The translations under genes were made by a program, and so were the position numbers. Shown here piece by piece: positions 37,887 to 52,000 of a stretch of DNA of 64,000 nt. Origin of the DNA: Lingula anatina. Lineage: Eukaryota > Brachiopoda > Lingulata > Lingulida > Lingulidae. The stretch lies in NCBI RefSeq assembly GCF_001039355.2, contig NW_019773603.1, positions 145,303 to 209,302 of the forward strand, given 5' to 3'. Every line of letters begins with the position of its first letter. Position 1 is the stretch's first letter. Below the pieces are notes generated by a model that was given only the letters and a program-made list of their open reading frames with translations, searched no databases and was not told where the DNA came from.

Positions 37887-39487
37887 TCATCCCTTCACTG
37901 GATTGATGGGGTTCATGGGGTCGTGGTCGATACTCTGGTGTAGAACTAGCCCCAGGACGCCCGCGCGGTTTGCCATGGCCATACGAATGTTCCTCTCCTG
38001 CTCAAATAGCTCATCCAATTTCAGCCACTGTGAAGAGGAAAATGAGATAATATTTAGTGATCTAATTGCTCTGATTTCTTATGTCTTAAAACCTTCATTT
38101 GTTTTTTTTTTCACTTTCAATGACATTTTCTTTTTAATTTGGAAACAGGAAAAAAATGGGACTAATGTATAACTAAGCTTTCAGAAACAACAGTGAAGAA
38201 ATCACACCTGTCGCACTCTTTCCATATCAATCTCAGAGCGGCGGAGTTTCTCCCAGCTGTGATGCTTGTTGCATTTACGTTTTGGCAGGCGACAGATTTC
38301 TCCCGTTTCTTCAAAGACATCTGAGACTAACGGACATCCACACACTTCATCTGGACCAACCTGGAAATGAAACCATAAAAACATGAATAAAAAAACTGTA
38401 ATATTCACTTTAATTCTGATAAAATTTATAAAACATCAACTGGCGAAGAAAAAAAAAGCAATATTATCACTTAAATTCTGATACACTTTATAAAACCTAA
38501 AACTAGACAGAAGGAGGGGGACATAAAGGATAAGGGGAGGGGGATTTTTTTTTTTTTAATTCTTGACATATTTTGGAAGTTACTGGTTCATTTAAGCCAC
38601 AAAGAGGTGGACCAAGAAGTGGACATTGGACAGACATTGAGAAACTCGACCTTTGGTTCTTTGGAATGCTCTGGACACAACACTTTTAATCGTTTGCAGT
38701 ATGTCTTCTGTTGAGAATTGTAGTAGTCACAAAACATGGAGTTCCCTTCTATCCTGGTCTTGTAGATTGACCCAAATGATGTCTGGCTCTCATACTGGAA
38801 AAAACAAACAAACAAACAAATAAATAAATAACATGGACATCTTCTTGATGAAAAGTAAAGTGCTTTTTATTTTAAAAACTTGAAACATATTTCTTCTAAA
38901 TGTGAATCATTCTTATAAAATCTGGCAAAAAAAACAAAAAACATGTAAATCAAAATGTTAAGGAACTTTAGAGTACTTTCGGGTTAGTCCAGCAATTAAA
39001 AAAAGCTCAATTGATTACTTACTGGTCATATACATTACTTCAAACAAACTAGAATGTCAATTGTCTAGAAAACAAAATATAGAGTAAGTGTCTTTTTTAT
39101 GCATTTAACCAATCAAAACTCCTGTAAGAAACCTACCTTGGCAAAACACTTCTCCATGTGTTTCAAAGCACCTCGTGTATTGAATTCATGACCACATGTG
39201 ACACAAAAAACAGTCAGTTCAGATTCATCCTCTCCTTCTGTGTTCTAAAAAGGAAGAAAAGCAGTACTTAGATATTATGTCTAGCTGATAAAATCAGTAA
39301 ATAATTTTTAAAAATAGATCTACCTACCTCCATTGCCAAGCAAAATAAAAAAAATTAAAACAAAAAGAATTATTCTAATTATGACTGTGTGCTTGCAAAT
39401 ATCATCAACTTTCTTGACCAAAACTGGCTGGGACAGAGAAGACAAATAGCTTTCCTGAAGGGAAAATAAAGTTTAACGGCCATACCA

Positions 39488-39547
<60 letters not shown>

Positions 39548-40357
39548 TCCAGTTAAAATTCATACCTCTTGACCAAAATCCACAGTAGCAGTTTTAGCTT
39601 TTTCTACTATCATGTCAAGCTCTTTGTGCTTCAGATCAAGGTCACCTAGCCTCATTCTGGCCTCCAGCTGCTGCTGGCGGATCTTCTCCAGCATCTTCTT
39701 GTTATTTTCCTCCGCCACACACGGGGTGGACTGCCACTGCTGAATGCGCTGGGGAAGGATTTCATAAATGCGACTGGAATGATGAAATCAATTTTTAAAA
39801 ATAATTATATGCTAATTCAGTCCAACTGTTTTAGATAAGCAAAAACAGATTTTCCTGTGAACCCTGGCCAAATTCAACTGATCAAAAATACTTGCAGTAT
39901 CATGAAGTAAATTCATCATGTACAAAATCACATAAATTTTTCATAAGATGTTGCACAAATTTTAAATGGGCTCAAATTTGTGACTTATGGCATCAATGAC
40001 TTTAAATAATTGAATTTTGACAAGGAATACTTTTAAAAAATTAAACAATAATTAAGAAATAAAAACTAACTTGGCAGCTAGTTTCATTCCACACTCATCA
40101 GAACAGTACTTGGACCCAAAGCGTGCAGCTTCTATACATCCTGGTCCGTAGCATTGACGAGGAGTGTCGCCGTCCGTCTCCTGGTATATGTCCACATCGT
40201 ATTCCTTTTGGCCACGTCTGCGCACTGTCTTGGTTTGTTTGGGCTTTGGTTTCCTTTTCTATAATGATGAATACTGACTTATCAACATGCATGCATTATG
40301 AAAAAGATACTGTCCCTGGATAATAAACCAAAAAAAAAAAAATTACAATAATAATAA

Positions 40358-40401
<44 letters not shown>

Positions 40402-43400
40402 AATGATAAATAATCAAAGGTTGTTATAATGTTACATACACACAATATCAAAAGACAGTCTGCCACAATGTCTCCAATTATTCCTACATCATCGACAGGT
40501 GGAGAAAAAAAAGTAGGATGAAAGAAATCATAAATATAACAAGATTCATTTAGGTATTTAAGCATTTAAGTCAAGGTTATAGCCAGATGTTGAAAAAAGA
40601 ACAAACCTCTGTCTTTTTCTTGTCAGTTTTACTCCTGCTATCTTCCTTTTGCCTCTTCCTCGGTGGAGTGTAGTCAGAGAGACTGGAGTGGCGCTCTCTT
40701 GACTAGAAAAGTAAAGTTTACGTAAATCACTGCTCAAATTGTTTTCATTAGTGGCTGCTTCATCAAGTGATAATAGGAAAAACAAGTAAGTTTTGCTGAC
40801 AGTCCGCAGTGTTGCAATTCGTCAATTAATTAAATATATTTACTGGAATAAATAATTTTAAATTCAGTTACTGACTTAGACAGTATTACTGCATGTTAAG
40901 ATTCTTATAGATTCTCTCTTGTACCTGTTAACTGACTTACCCTAGGATGATCTGACCGAATAAAATTTTCATTTCCTTCAAGATCCCTGGTGCTACTGTC
41001 ACTGTAATAGAAAATAAATATATATTAAGGTAATCTCATGCTGTAATAGAAAAATCTGATAGTATCATTTAGGGAAATAGAAATTTTTCTAAACTGAAAT
41101 TTTCTATTTTCCTGTATAAGAAACCGCTTTTGTTCCTCAAATGTGCAAAGTATGATAGTAACCTTCTCCATTTCTTTTTTCAATATACACCCAGACTTGC
41201 TAATATGCATAAACAATTGCAACTAGACAAAAGATTTTCCACCCCTCCCCCTCCACAACCTTTCATTTTAAACTTCACCCCCCNNNNNNNNNNNNNNNNN
41301 NNNNNNNNNNNNNNNNNNNNNNNNNNNNNNNNNNNNNNNNNNNNNNNNNNNNNNNNNNNNNNNNNNNNNNNNNNNNNNNNNNNNNNNNNNNNNNNNNNNN
41401 NNNNNNNNNNNNNNNNNNNNNNNNNNNNNNNNNNNNNNNNNNNNNNNNNNNNNNNNNNNNNNNNNNNNNNNNNNNNNNNNNNNNNNNNNNNNNNNNNNNN
41501 NNNNNNNNNNNNNNNNNNNNNNNNNNNNNNNNNNNNNNNNNNNNNNNNNNNNCCCCCCCCCCCCCCCTCCATCTGCTTCTTCCCCTAAGCCACATCAGGC
41601 TGCAACTGCCAAAGAAAAAATTTGATACTTCCCTACTATACCATTGCCACTATAGTAAAAATAAATAAAAACTGCAGATTACAAAAAAATTATAATGCCG
41701 AGCTTTCAAGTACTGCGTAATATTATCATGACAAGATCAAAGGAAGAACACTCGGTCCTCACCTGAACACATAGTCAGTGTCTGTGTCTGAGATTCCATG
41801 GTCTTTCTTCCATTTCGTATTACTGGCTATGTTGATACCCTTGGGAGGAAAAATATGAGAATTAAATACCACTTAACAATACAGTCATTTGCTTGTATCT
41901 TTATAGGGACTTTTCTAAAACCATTGTGGACTACTTCCAACCAGAATTTAACTCTTCTGATTAATATTTCTTCACAGGTAGAGCATACTGGCTAATAGTG
42001 AGTGTGAATTTATGAAATCTTGTTCTCTTGTTATAACACACAATTTATATGAAAATTACCACCATGAAATTTGTCATCTGGTTATGAATGAATGTAGTAT
42101 ATTGCCACTTGTCAAAACTAGTCACAACTAGTCTAAACTGCTCATTGATTACTTACAAAATTGATGCACTGTCTGAGGCGGCACTTCTGTCTAATTCTGT
42201 TTGGACCTCCAAATTTTTTCATGTCCTGTAAAAGGTAAACAATTTAACATGCCAAGTGAAAAGTAATATCACAAAAACATCAATTGTGGAACTGCTGTAA
42301 AGAAATGTGTTTGACTTTGGCTCTATCTTTAGTTTCTAGGATGATGACAATGTCTAGAAAGATAAAACAAGGCTAGAAAGTAGAATGAAAATTTGCATGC
42401 TGTTAATTCGAGTCTAAAACAAAATTTAGCTAAAAAACAAAAAAAAACATGTATCGCTGAAACAAATATGTCGCCAGGAAATTGATCTGTTTACAACCTG
42501 ATCAAACAAGCGCGAAAAAAAAAAAAATGGAAAGATTAGAGACCGCTGCTCTAATAAAGATTTCACCAACTGTTAACTGTTTTACTTGAGGAATACTGGA
42601 TACAAGACCTGATGTTTTAAAACTTAACCTACCAGGTTAAATGAAACAAAAACAATGGAACAAGTTTCTGACTACTTCCATGCCTCATTCATTTTTTTTC
42701 TTATTCTTATACTACACAACCATGATTTAACAAGATAGGTTCTTTTGATAAAGGTATTAGGGTTATCTGTTTATTCTTGCATTAACCTATCCATAAAATC
42801 AAATAATTGGTTTTGTATTGTTTTCATCTTTTTTTTTTTTTCAAGGGGGGGTGGGAGAGGGGGCTTACAGAAATTCTAACTGGGCACTGAAATCAAATGA
42901 TATTATATTGTAAATCCAGAAGAAATTATATACCCTTGGCTTTTGTTACTAAGGAATCTTAAGTCAACAGAGTTGTCTAGAAGTTGTCCAAGTAACACTG
43001 ATATTTTCTCCACACACAATGGCTAAAGTCAAGAGTTATTTCAACTCCGATAACCCCATATCTCATAATACACCTTCAGGGAATGAGGCTACAAGGCTGC
43101 CATTAACCAGCAACCCCCCCACCCCCCTTCTTGGATTTTGCTATAGTAGAAACCATCTGAGAATCAAATTAAAAGAAGGGGGGTTACAAAAGAATAATAA
43201 TAATAATAAATAATAATAAAAAACTTGGCCTACTTAATTGGGAAACATGCAAACAGTGAAATAATATCTTTTACCCTTAGATCAAATAAACCACTACAAA
43301 TAGCTTTGTTCTCAAGATCAAAATATGCCTGACGAAAAACCAAGTACATACTTTCCATTCATTTTTTTTTCAAACTTTTGATTAATCTTCCTTTGATCCT

Positions 43401-46400
43401 GTCCAACATCATATTAACCCACAGTTCTCAGTTTTCTAATTTCACTCATGGCAAAATATGTGTCTCTTTCATTTCAACCTGTGTGCTCACTGGGGCCGAC
43501 TTCAAAGGACCACCACTGCTTGGGTTAATGCTCAGATTGTTTCATCTACAAAGGCACACATGTTCCCCAGGCATAAAGATATTCTTGAGATATCTCCCCC
43601 CCCCCCTCCTCTTTCCACCACTTTCAACCCACCAGGCCACTTAATATTAGGCCACAGTTCAAGTGATGTCAGCAGTTCAAACTGCCATCAAGCTGGGGTC
43701 CGCACAGCATGAGTCCAATCAAAAGTGGTCAGTTTTCCTGTTAAAACACATGATGATTTTTTGGATTAACATGTTGCAGAGACATACTTGATTACAATTA
43801 GGATTATTGGTGACTGAATCTGCTTAGGTGTAAAATCAGTCTTAAAGTACATTCAAATTCTTAGCTGTCATGAGGTGGCCTCTTTCAGATAAGATTCCCA
43901 CCGAGTGAAATGTAAATTTTTCTATGATAAAATCAAGCCTAATTTCAAGACTTTGAACAAATCCCAACTTCAAAGAAGACGAAATTCAAAACATGTTTGT
44001 TCAGCAACACTATAGTGCTGATAATAAACACCAGCTGTCTGGTAAAACAATTTTCTCAACAAGAGAATACTTTTTTTTTCAGAACTCATAGGGCTCAAAG
44101 CTAGAGATAACAGAACAGAGAAGTACATTTACAATCATTTTGATTTCATGTTTGTTTTCCTTATGCTCCTTAAGCATCACAGGGCTCGCATTTTACCAAG
44201 AATACTTATAAAAAGGAGCAGTTCGATAAAAGAGCTTTTAAAGCCTAATATTGTCCTAAAACGTTTAACCAAACAATTTTTTGATCTCAATTAAAGAAAA
44301 CTGGACTTGGATTCACAACCATCTCCATCAGTTTAATCTCAACACCAATTTGTCCTACCTTGCAGAAGTCGCATCTGGCGCAGTCCTCCGTCCTGTGACA
44401 CGCCACACACTCGCCGCATCGCCGCGTGGATTTCTTTGCTTTACTCGCTGCTGACTGCTGTAACCATGAAGATTTTGTGATTAACAAACAAGTCCACAGA
44501 GACCATTCAGGAATTAGTACTGAGAAAATTAAAAAAGTTTTTATTATAGAGAGAATGTTACAGCACTTACATCCCCCTACATCTTAGACATTGACCAATA
44601 ACCAGACATGAGAAGAGATCAGGCTAAAAAAAAAGAAAACTAGCAAATCTGAAAGATTACTGAAGACGTCCATTTCCCTTACTCTGTCCTTATCTTTCTT
44701 CTTGAAATGCCTCTCTGTATCACTGGAGTCACTCCTGTGTAGTTTCTCCTTGGGTTTCTTTGTTTTATACACCACTACAAGACTCGGGTCCTGTTCTGGA
44801 AACACACAATCAATTCAACTTTTAAAAAAAAAAGGTTTGTAATGACGTCTGTTTATTTACAGTCACTGCAAAACTTTACACTTGGTCCTTAAAAATTTTT
44901 TTCTAAATTAAAAAAAAAAAATCAAGCAATTTATTTCTTCATCAGTGATATGCACTAAAAAGCACAATACTAGCCTCTTCAGACAACATTGGAGTGGTAA
45001 CAACTTAGAACTCTATTATAGTTACCTTAAAAATTTTTTAAAGCACAGAACAAAGTTCATCAGTTACCCATGAACTGAAAAGTTAAAGTTAAACATGTCT
45101 AACAGCTGTAAAGCAGTGTAAATAAATATATAAATAAATTGTGTGCACATTGTCTCTGAGAGAATTCAGAACTTACCTCTACAGTTTTTGCAGAAATAAT
45201 GCTTGATGGATTTGGCGTCATCTTGAGTGACATCTATACACTTGCCATGGTACCATTCATTGCATGCATCGCAGCCACTGAAATTATAAATCAAAAAACA
45301 CAGAGTCTGATTACTCCTTGTCAGTTACATAAAAAAGTCCTTATCATCACCAGCTGGTTCAAAAACAAATAATGAAAAAATTATGGTTTATTCAAACTAT
45401 CAGTTGTACAGACTTGTAGAAAAACATATCAAAAGAGACTTAGGGTGCTTTCCCAGAGATTTAGATCGATCTAAAGATTAAGATTTAGATCGAGCTAACT
45501 CCCTGGGGGTTCACGCTAAATTGCAGTCAGCCGAGAAGGCACCATAGTTAATTACCCCCTTACAGCTTTTAGTAGGCGGGACAGACGCTTAAGCCGGCCA
45601 AGCTGACAGTTAGCTAGTGAGACTCCCCACAGGGATAGATCGATCTAAAAATCTATGGAAATGGGGTGTTAGACCCCATTTCCAGAGATTAGATTGATCT
45701 ACTTTAGATCGACCTAACTCCCTGGGGGTTCACGCTAAATAGCTGTCAGACGAGCGGGCACGAAAGTTAATTACCCCCTTACAGCTTGTAGTAGGCGGGA
45801 TGGACATTTAAGCAGGATTATCTGGCAGTAATCTAGTGAGACTCCCAGTGGAGATAGATCGATCTAAAAGCTCTGGAAATACAGCCTTAGAAGGTCCATC
45901 TAGTTCAGCCAAATTTACTTAAAGTCACTGTTGACCAAATATCTTTCTAGCAAATGCCCACGATTTCTTTAAAAAACATAAGTTTCATTATTCTTACATC
46001 ATAAAAGAGCTGCAATCTGTTGATCTACAGATACAGTAACGCTCCTCATCGCCCCTGCCCATCACAGTTGATCGCACAAACCCTCCACTAGAGGGCACTT
46101 TAGTAGCCGCACCAGAGGAAGAGGGAGATCGGGGCACAGCTGATGGGGATCTAGGTGCCGGTGCTTGAAATTCTTTTCCTCCCTCTTTTGGTTCTTCCAT
46201 CCCTCGTAGCAGCTGGTTGACCTTGGCCTGTCGTTCAGGAAGAACAAACTGGTGGGCAATCTCCTCTTGCTGGAAGATAATTAGATTTATAATTACTTTA
46301 ATTTGCTATTAAAGTCTTTAAAACACTTGGATCCAAATGATCCCGACTTTTGTCACAAAAGTTCAGGGGGAAAAAAATAGCATTGAATTCAGAGCTAACA

Positions 46401-46530
46401 CATAGGAGACATAGCATGAAAATACAGATTACCACATGGCCCTAAATGTTATGTAAATTTTCTCATATTGTCTACAGAGAATCTTTTTTATGTAATCAAT
46501 ATAAAAAACTGTTTGCCCAAACAGCTACTG

Positions 46531-46605
<75 letters not shown>

Positions 46606-47084
46606 CCTAATATTAAAATACCTCCATCTGCGACAAATTCATTATACGATGATCTGATTTTATTGCGACATGTAATTTCTCTTTAAATAGCAATTCTGTA
46701 TAAAGGGCACAGCTTAATGTACTTTATCATGGCATACTGGTACTAAATATACAGAGGTGGGTTCAGTCCCACTTTCTATACAGCTTGACTCTGACTTCCA
46801 TAAGCCAGTTAGTTACCAGCTACTGAATTTTAGAACTGAGTGCTTAGAATATATTCTATCATATGTATTATCATCGCCATAAAAATCTTCAATTGACTGT
46901 TCAAATTTTTCTGTTGTTGATGATAGACTTTAACTGTTATAAACTTACTTTCAAATTGATGTATTTGTAAATTTTGAGACCACTTAGCAACAAAATTCCC
47001 CTTATATTGACCCAAATATTTATCTTAAAATTGTCTAAGTATGGACACCCAACACAAAATTAAATTTAAAATAAAAATTCAAAA

Positions 47085-47116
<32 letters not shown>

Positions 47117-49024
47117 GAAAATAAACAAAAAATAATTAAAGCATATTTACATAGAGATACTTCAGGAACTTACACAGCTTATATACTACAGTACTAAAAT
47201 AATGAATACCAGACTTTGACTATTGCTATTTACAGTACTCATTTGCCACCAAGACAAAATAATATTATGTTGTTTCTTGACATCATACATAAGTGTGCTT
47301 ATAATACTGCCACACACATACAAAAATAAGGTGGGAAAAGAGAAAATGAACAATAAAGACCTTAGTAAAGGGTCTTTTCCTACTGGCATCTGACATTTAG
47401 ATGTACAACACTCAACAAAAGAAAACCAATACCTGCGTACCAGCTTTCCAGAGAACAAAATGGAGTTTTGCCACCTGGCTCTTTCCTCTTGTTACTCTGA
47501 CCTATCAGCATACTTACTGGTGGTTACGTGAGTTTTATGTGAATTTAAACACTCTCCCACGGACTCATAATATGATACTGTCACTAAAATAACCAGACTA
47601 TCACTTCCTACAAGATACTCATCTAAGCTCACTCCAGCATTAAAAAATGAACGAAATGCTTCAATGACTTACTTTTGCTGAACCAGAGTTGTTACACTTG
47701 CAATTGCATTTACCTGTTTTTAAGAAATTTTGTAGAAATGTTCTCAAACAAAAGTTAACTCTGTAAAGATCCTAATCAATGTATATTCCCAGTTCAGCAT
47801 GAGTAATATTGATCAATAAAGTGACTGTGTGATCCTAGTAGAAATGAACAGTAAGTGTTCATCAGAATCCTGGAATTGAAACAGTTCTTGGAATGTCTCC
47901 ATTATGTGGTCTCTGCCAAAGATGAAGTTGAATACATCCCACTATCCTCACCAACCGCTACATTTTCCATCATTTTCAATACGTCCCCATCATGTTATTC
48001 TCCAGAGATGAAGATGTCAGACAAGACTTAGACGTTTAAGTGCTAAGGACACTCATCTTACACCATGTCATACAGTAAGTCATGTTTTCATTATGAAGTT
48101 GTTGTTATTCAGAACATCCGCTCTTCTCAGACCTAACAGTGCAAGTTTAGTTACGGTAATAATTTAACATTTTCAAATACCTCATAATTTTTTTTTTTTC
48201 AAAATCTGCCATTTTCAGACACTCACATCAATGTTGACAACCAACGGTAATAACTTAACATTTTCAAATACCTCATAATTATACTTTTTTTTTCAAAATC
48301 TGCCATTTTCAGACACTCACATCAATGTTGACAACCAACTTTTCTAACTTTCTAGTCAGCATTATCAAGTATTACTGTCAAAATTCAAAGAAAGGAGGAA
48401 AGAACTCATTAATTCTTGTTGTCCAAAAATATTGAGCTATTACCATAATCTCAGTCAAGTTGGCAGCCTGGAGCCTTCACTGCTCCTGTTTCAGTTATAG
48501 TGCTCAATCTTACTATACTGGCCAGAGGGGGTTACAATAGATTGTCTTAAATTTAAACATGATTTTAAACTGGCTTTTTCTAATCTAATTTCATGGCTAG
48601 TAAAGAGATATAAATGTTTTTCCTGTACTGATTTTTAACTCAGTTTAAGTTTTCATTTGGTGTTCAGGCAAAGCCTTTTTATGCAGAGGAAATATCTGAG
48701 AAAAAAATTGCCAATGCAATTGATATCTTTAGAGTGATCAACTTTTCAAAACCATACTGCAGTATGTTACTGCAGACATTCTTTTTGTCTTCAATTTTAA
48801 ATATCATTTTCATTTGTATTTTAATTATTCATTAAAATAAATACAAAAATGAGCAATATTATTCTCAAAATCCTTTTTGAAAAATTATTTTTTCTTTTAT
48901 CTTATTATCATATATTTCTTTTTACTAGGATAGCCCATGATTCATCTGCAAGTAAATTGCTATAGTCTGGTGAAAGTTTTTAGAACTGTGGATCAAACAG
49001 AATTTTAAGCACAAAAGATACAGC

Positions 49025-49070
<46 letters not shown>

Positions 49071-52000
49071 AAGGGTGGGAAGGAGGTAATTAAAAGGACC
49101 TTAACATATGATATCTTTTGACAATCAAACATTTGTTATTCAACATTCTCCCTAATATCTAACTGAGGGGGTCATTTGTTTGTTTATAAAAAAGCCATAC
49201 TCTTGGCCATGAAAAAAAAAATCCTCAGTGCTTTGGTCGAAATATTTGTTAGAAGCCATTTTAGTTCACTTCTGGGACCAATTAGCCAAATAACAGTTGA
49301 CTTTTCAAGTGTAATATGATCAACAACTAGGGGTAAATTCTTGCAGCTTTTGAAAACACTAATGCAAGCTGCTGTAACTACATACACAAAGCTAAAACTA
49401 AAAAAAATCTTATTTTAATGTCTCAATTAAATAATAGTATAAACAAACATAGCATGTAAGTGAATTACCTCGCATTTTACTTTGAATGTAGAATATTTCA
49501 AATGTTAAGAAAAACACTGCCATAAAAACCTAAATTATTTTAAAAGGAATTTCATTTTTTTTTCTTTTCACGGAAAATGTTTCATTCCATTTATTAGATG
49601 ATAAATGTAGACAATTAAAAGCGACAACCCTATTACCATTTGTTAGTGACTTACATAAAAACACCATTTAAAGTTGATAGCATTCCTAACGCAATCATTA
49701 ACCTTCAATCAAAAAAGGATAAGCTTAAAATAGTTCACTTCAAAATTAACTGGGTTAACTTTCGTGAGCCAACCAAGCCATAATCAACACTTCATTTAGA
49801 TAAAAAAAGTAGTCAAAGCAATTAGCAATTTTCAAATGGTAATCTTAGGAAATATTTTATTATGTCTCTCTCTCTCTCTCATTCTTTCTCTCTCTCTTTT
49901 CGTATATGTTGTGTGTGTGTGTGTGTGTGTGTCAGTGTGTGTTCCAGTGCTCATACAATATGAATATACTACAATGACCTTGAAATTTAGATTTAAGTAA
50001 CTTACATAACTGGGGTTCAATAACGATGTGCCCTTAACATGTACGGCATACATGTATAAATAGCCATTTTCCAAAAATTCAGCAACATTAGAACACTCAG
50101 ACACAGGAGGCCAGAGAAGTTGTCGTATGACACCTCTTGAATAAATGGAACTTTTACCGATAAATAACACTTGGTGCATGAATATGTTTTACAGAAAAAC
50201 AAGCATTAAAACATGGTGCTTAAATACTCAGTAACATGATAACTTAACTTAGCATCAAGAATTTAAGCCAAATATGTAGTCCTTAGAATTAAATCACTTT
50301 AGCACATCAGAAGTTTGTGTTGATCATGTAGCAGAAACTCTTTGTTTTATCGGGGCAACTTAAAAGAAAACAAAATCCTGAGCAAGTCCAGACTCACAAA
50401 AACAACAGCATACACAACAACCCTGAATTTCCGAGTCCAAAAACCAACAAATTTTTTAATCCACAAGCAAGCAAAGAATTTCAAATATTGCAGGTAGAAT
50501 GCGTTTAAATATGCAGAACTGGCAATAAATCCACTGGCAAAATGGAGTAACTTGACCCAAAACATTTCAAAAATTCTCCACTAAAAGGTAATAAGGAAAC
50601 GTAATGCACAGATGGTGGTCATTAAATTTGGATCTCTTACTCCACAACTCTACTCATTTATCACAAGTGACACATGCTCGCTGGCATAAGAGATTTATCA
50701 AAGCAAAAATAGTCTCTTGGCATTTCAATTTGTTACAAACATACATTTTTGTGATGTAATACTAATGCAACTATCATTTAACCTTACTATGCTAAAACAA
50801 GTTTTCCATTAAAATTAATTAAATTATATTTAGATAACTTATTATTAACCCCCCCTCCAAAAAAAACCCCCTGCAATGAGAACATTTAACTGTCTTTGAT
50901 ATAGGAAGTGGAAAACATGCTGTTGAATTTCCCTTCTTGTCAATTGTTTAAAAAAAATGCCGATCTGAAAACTGATGTTTCTCATCGCTTTTTTTTTCTA
51001 CGGATGGAGCTGGGTGGTCTGTCAAACTTTTGAGAGGGAATAAAGGTTCCAGATTTTACCTTAATTGCCTTCATAGAAAAGCCTCCACTTGATTTGAACA
51101 ATCCTTCTTTTCATTACAGCAAACAATTTTTGTGACATGTTTACTGGAGTAAAGATATTTTTCTGTAGATATACACCATGTGTTATGTAAGTTGTTTTTA
51201 ACTGAGCTGGAATCCATCCATAAAAAAGGGACAAATGACTACAGAACACAATTGTATGTTATGTATATATTTGCAAGTGTGTTTTGAATGTTTTTTTTTT
51301 TAATCTTAAAATATTACATTTTTGTTGTAAATACTTTAATAAGAGAGTTCCCCACCCTGAACAAAAGCATTACCCAGTCAACCACGGATGCCAGCTTTTT
51401 CTCTCTCTCTCTCTCATCATACACACACATATACAAAGGTCACCTGGCTGGCCATGTATTCCACCTTTGCCTATTTCTGGTCCAAAATTATCTTTTAATT
51501 TTTTAAATATCAGAGGCCCCTCAGTCAAGTAATATTTGTATTTCGTTTGGTATATTTGTTTCCATTCTTTCCAGATCAAGCAAACTACATGTACATATTA
51601 AAATGCCTCTAAAAATTTATCTTCAAGTTTATTAATTGCTTCCACCACTAGGTTGCAATTAATTCAAACACACTGAGGACAAACACTTAATATATTCATA
51701 CATCATATGATTATCAAACTCTTAATCATCTCTAATAATGCATTCCACCTACAAACCAGTGAAACCACCTACATTGCCAATTGCCAATTGCTTGTTATTT
51801 TCCAGTTAGAACTTGATCATATCTATACCCACATTACTATGTCAATTAGAACTTGTTCAATCCTATACCCACATCAACAGACATCAAAGCATGTGGACTG
51901 ACAGTAATTAAGAACGAAGATTGTATTCTGATGCGGTCAACAGTGCATCCATCCTACTCCAGCTTGTCAACTGAATCACAATTTTCTCTTGATTGGCTTT

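Noticed and set aside
41130-41595. Reading frames across the N block
   Set aside because: They are artefacts of translating the 269-base assembly gap.
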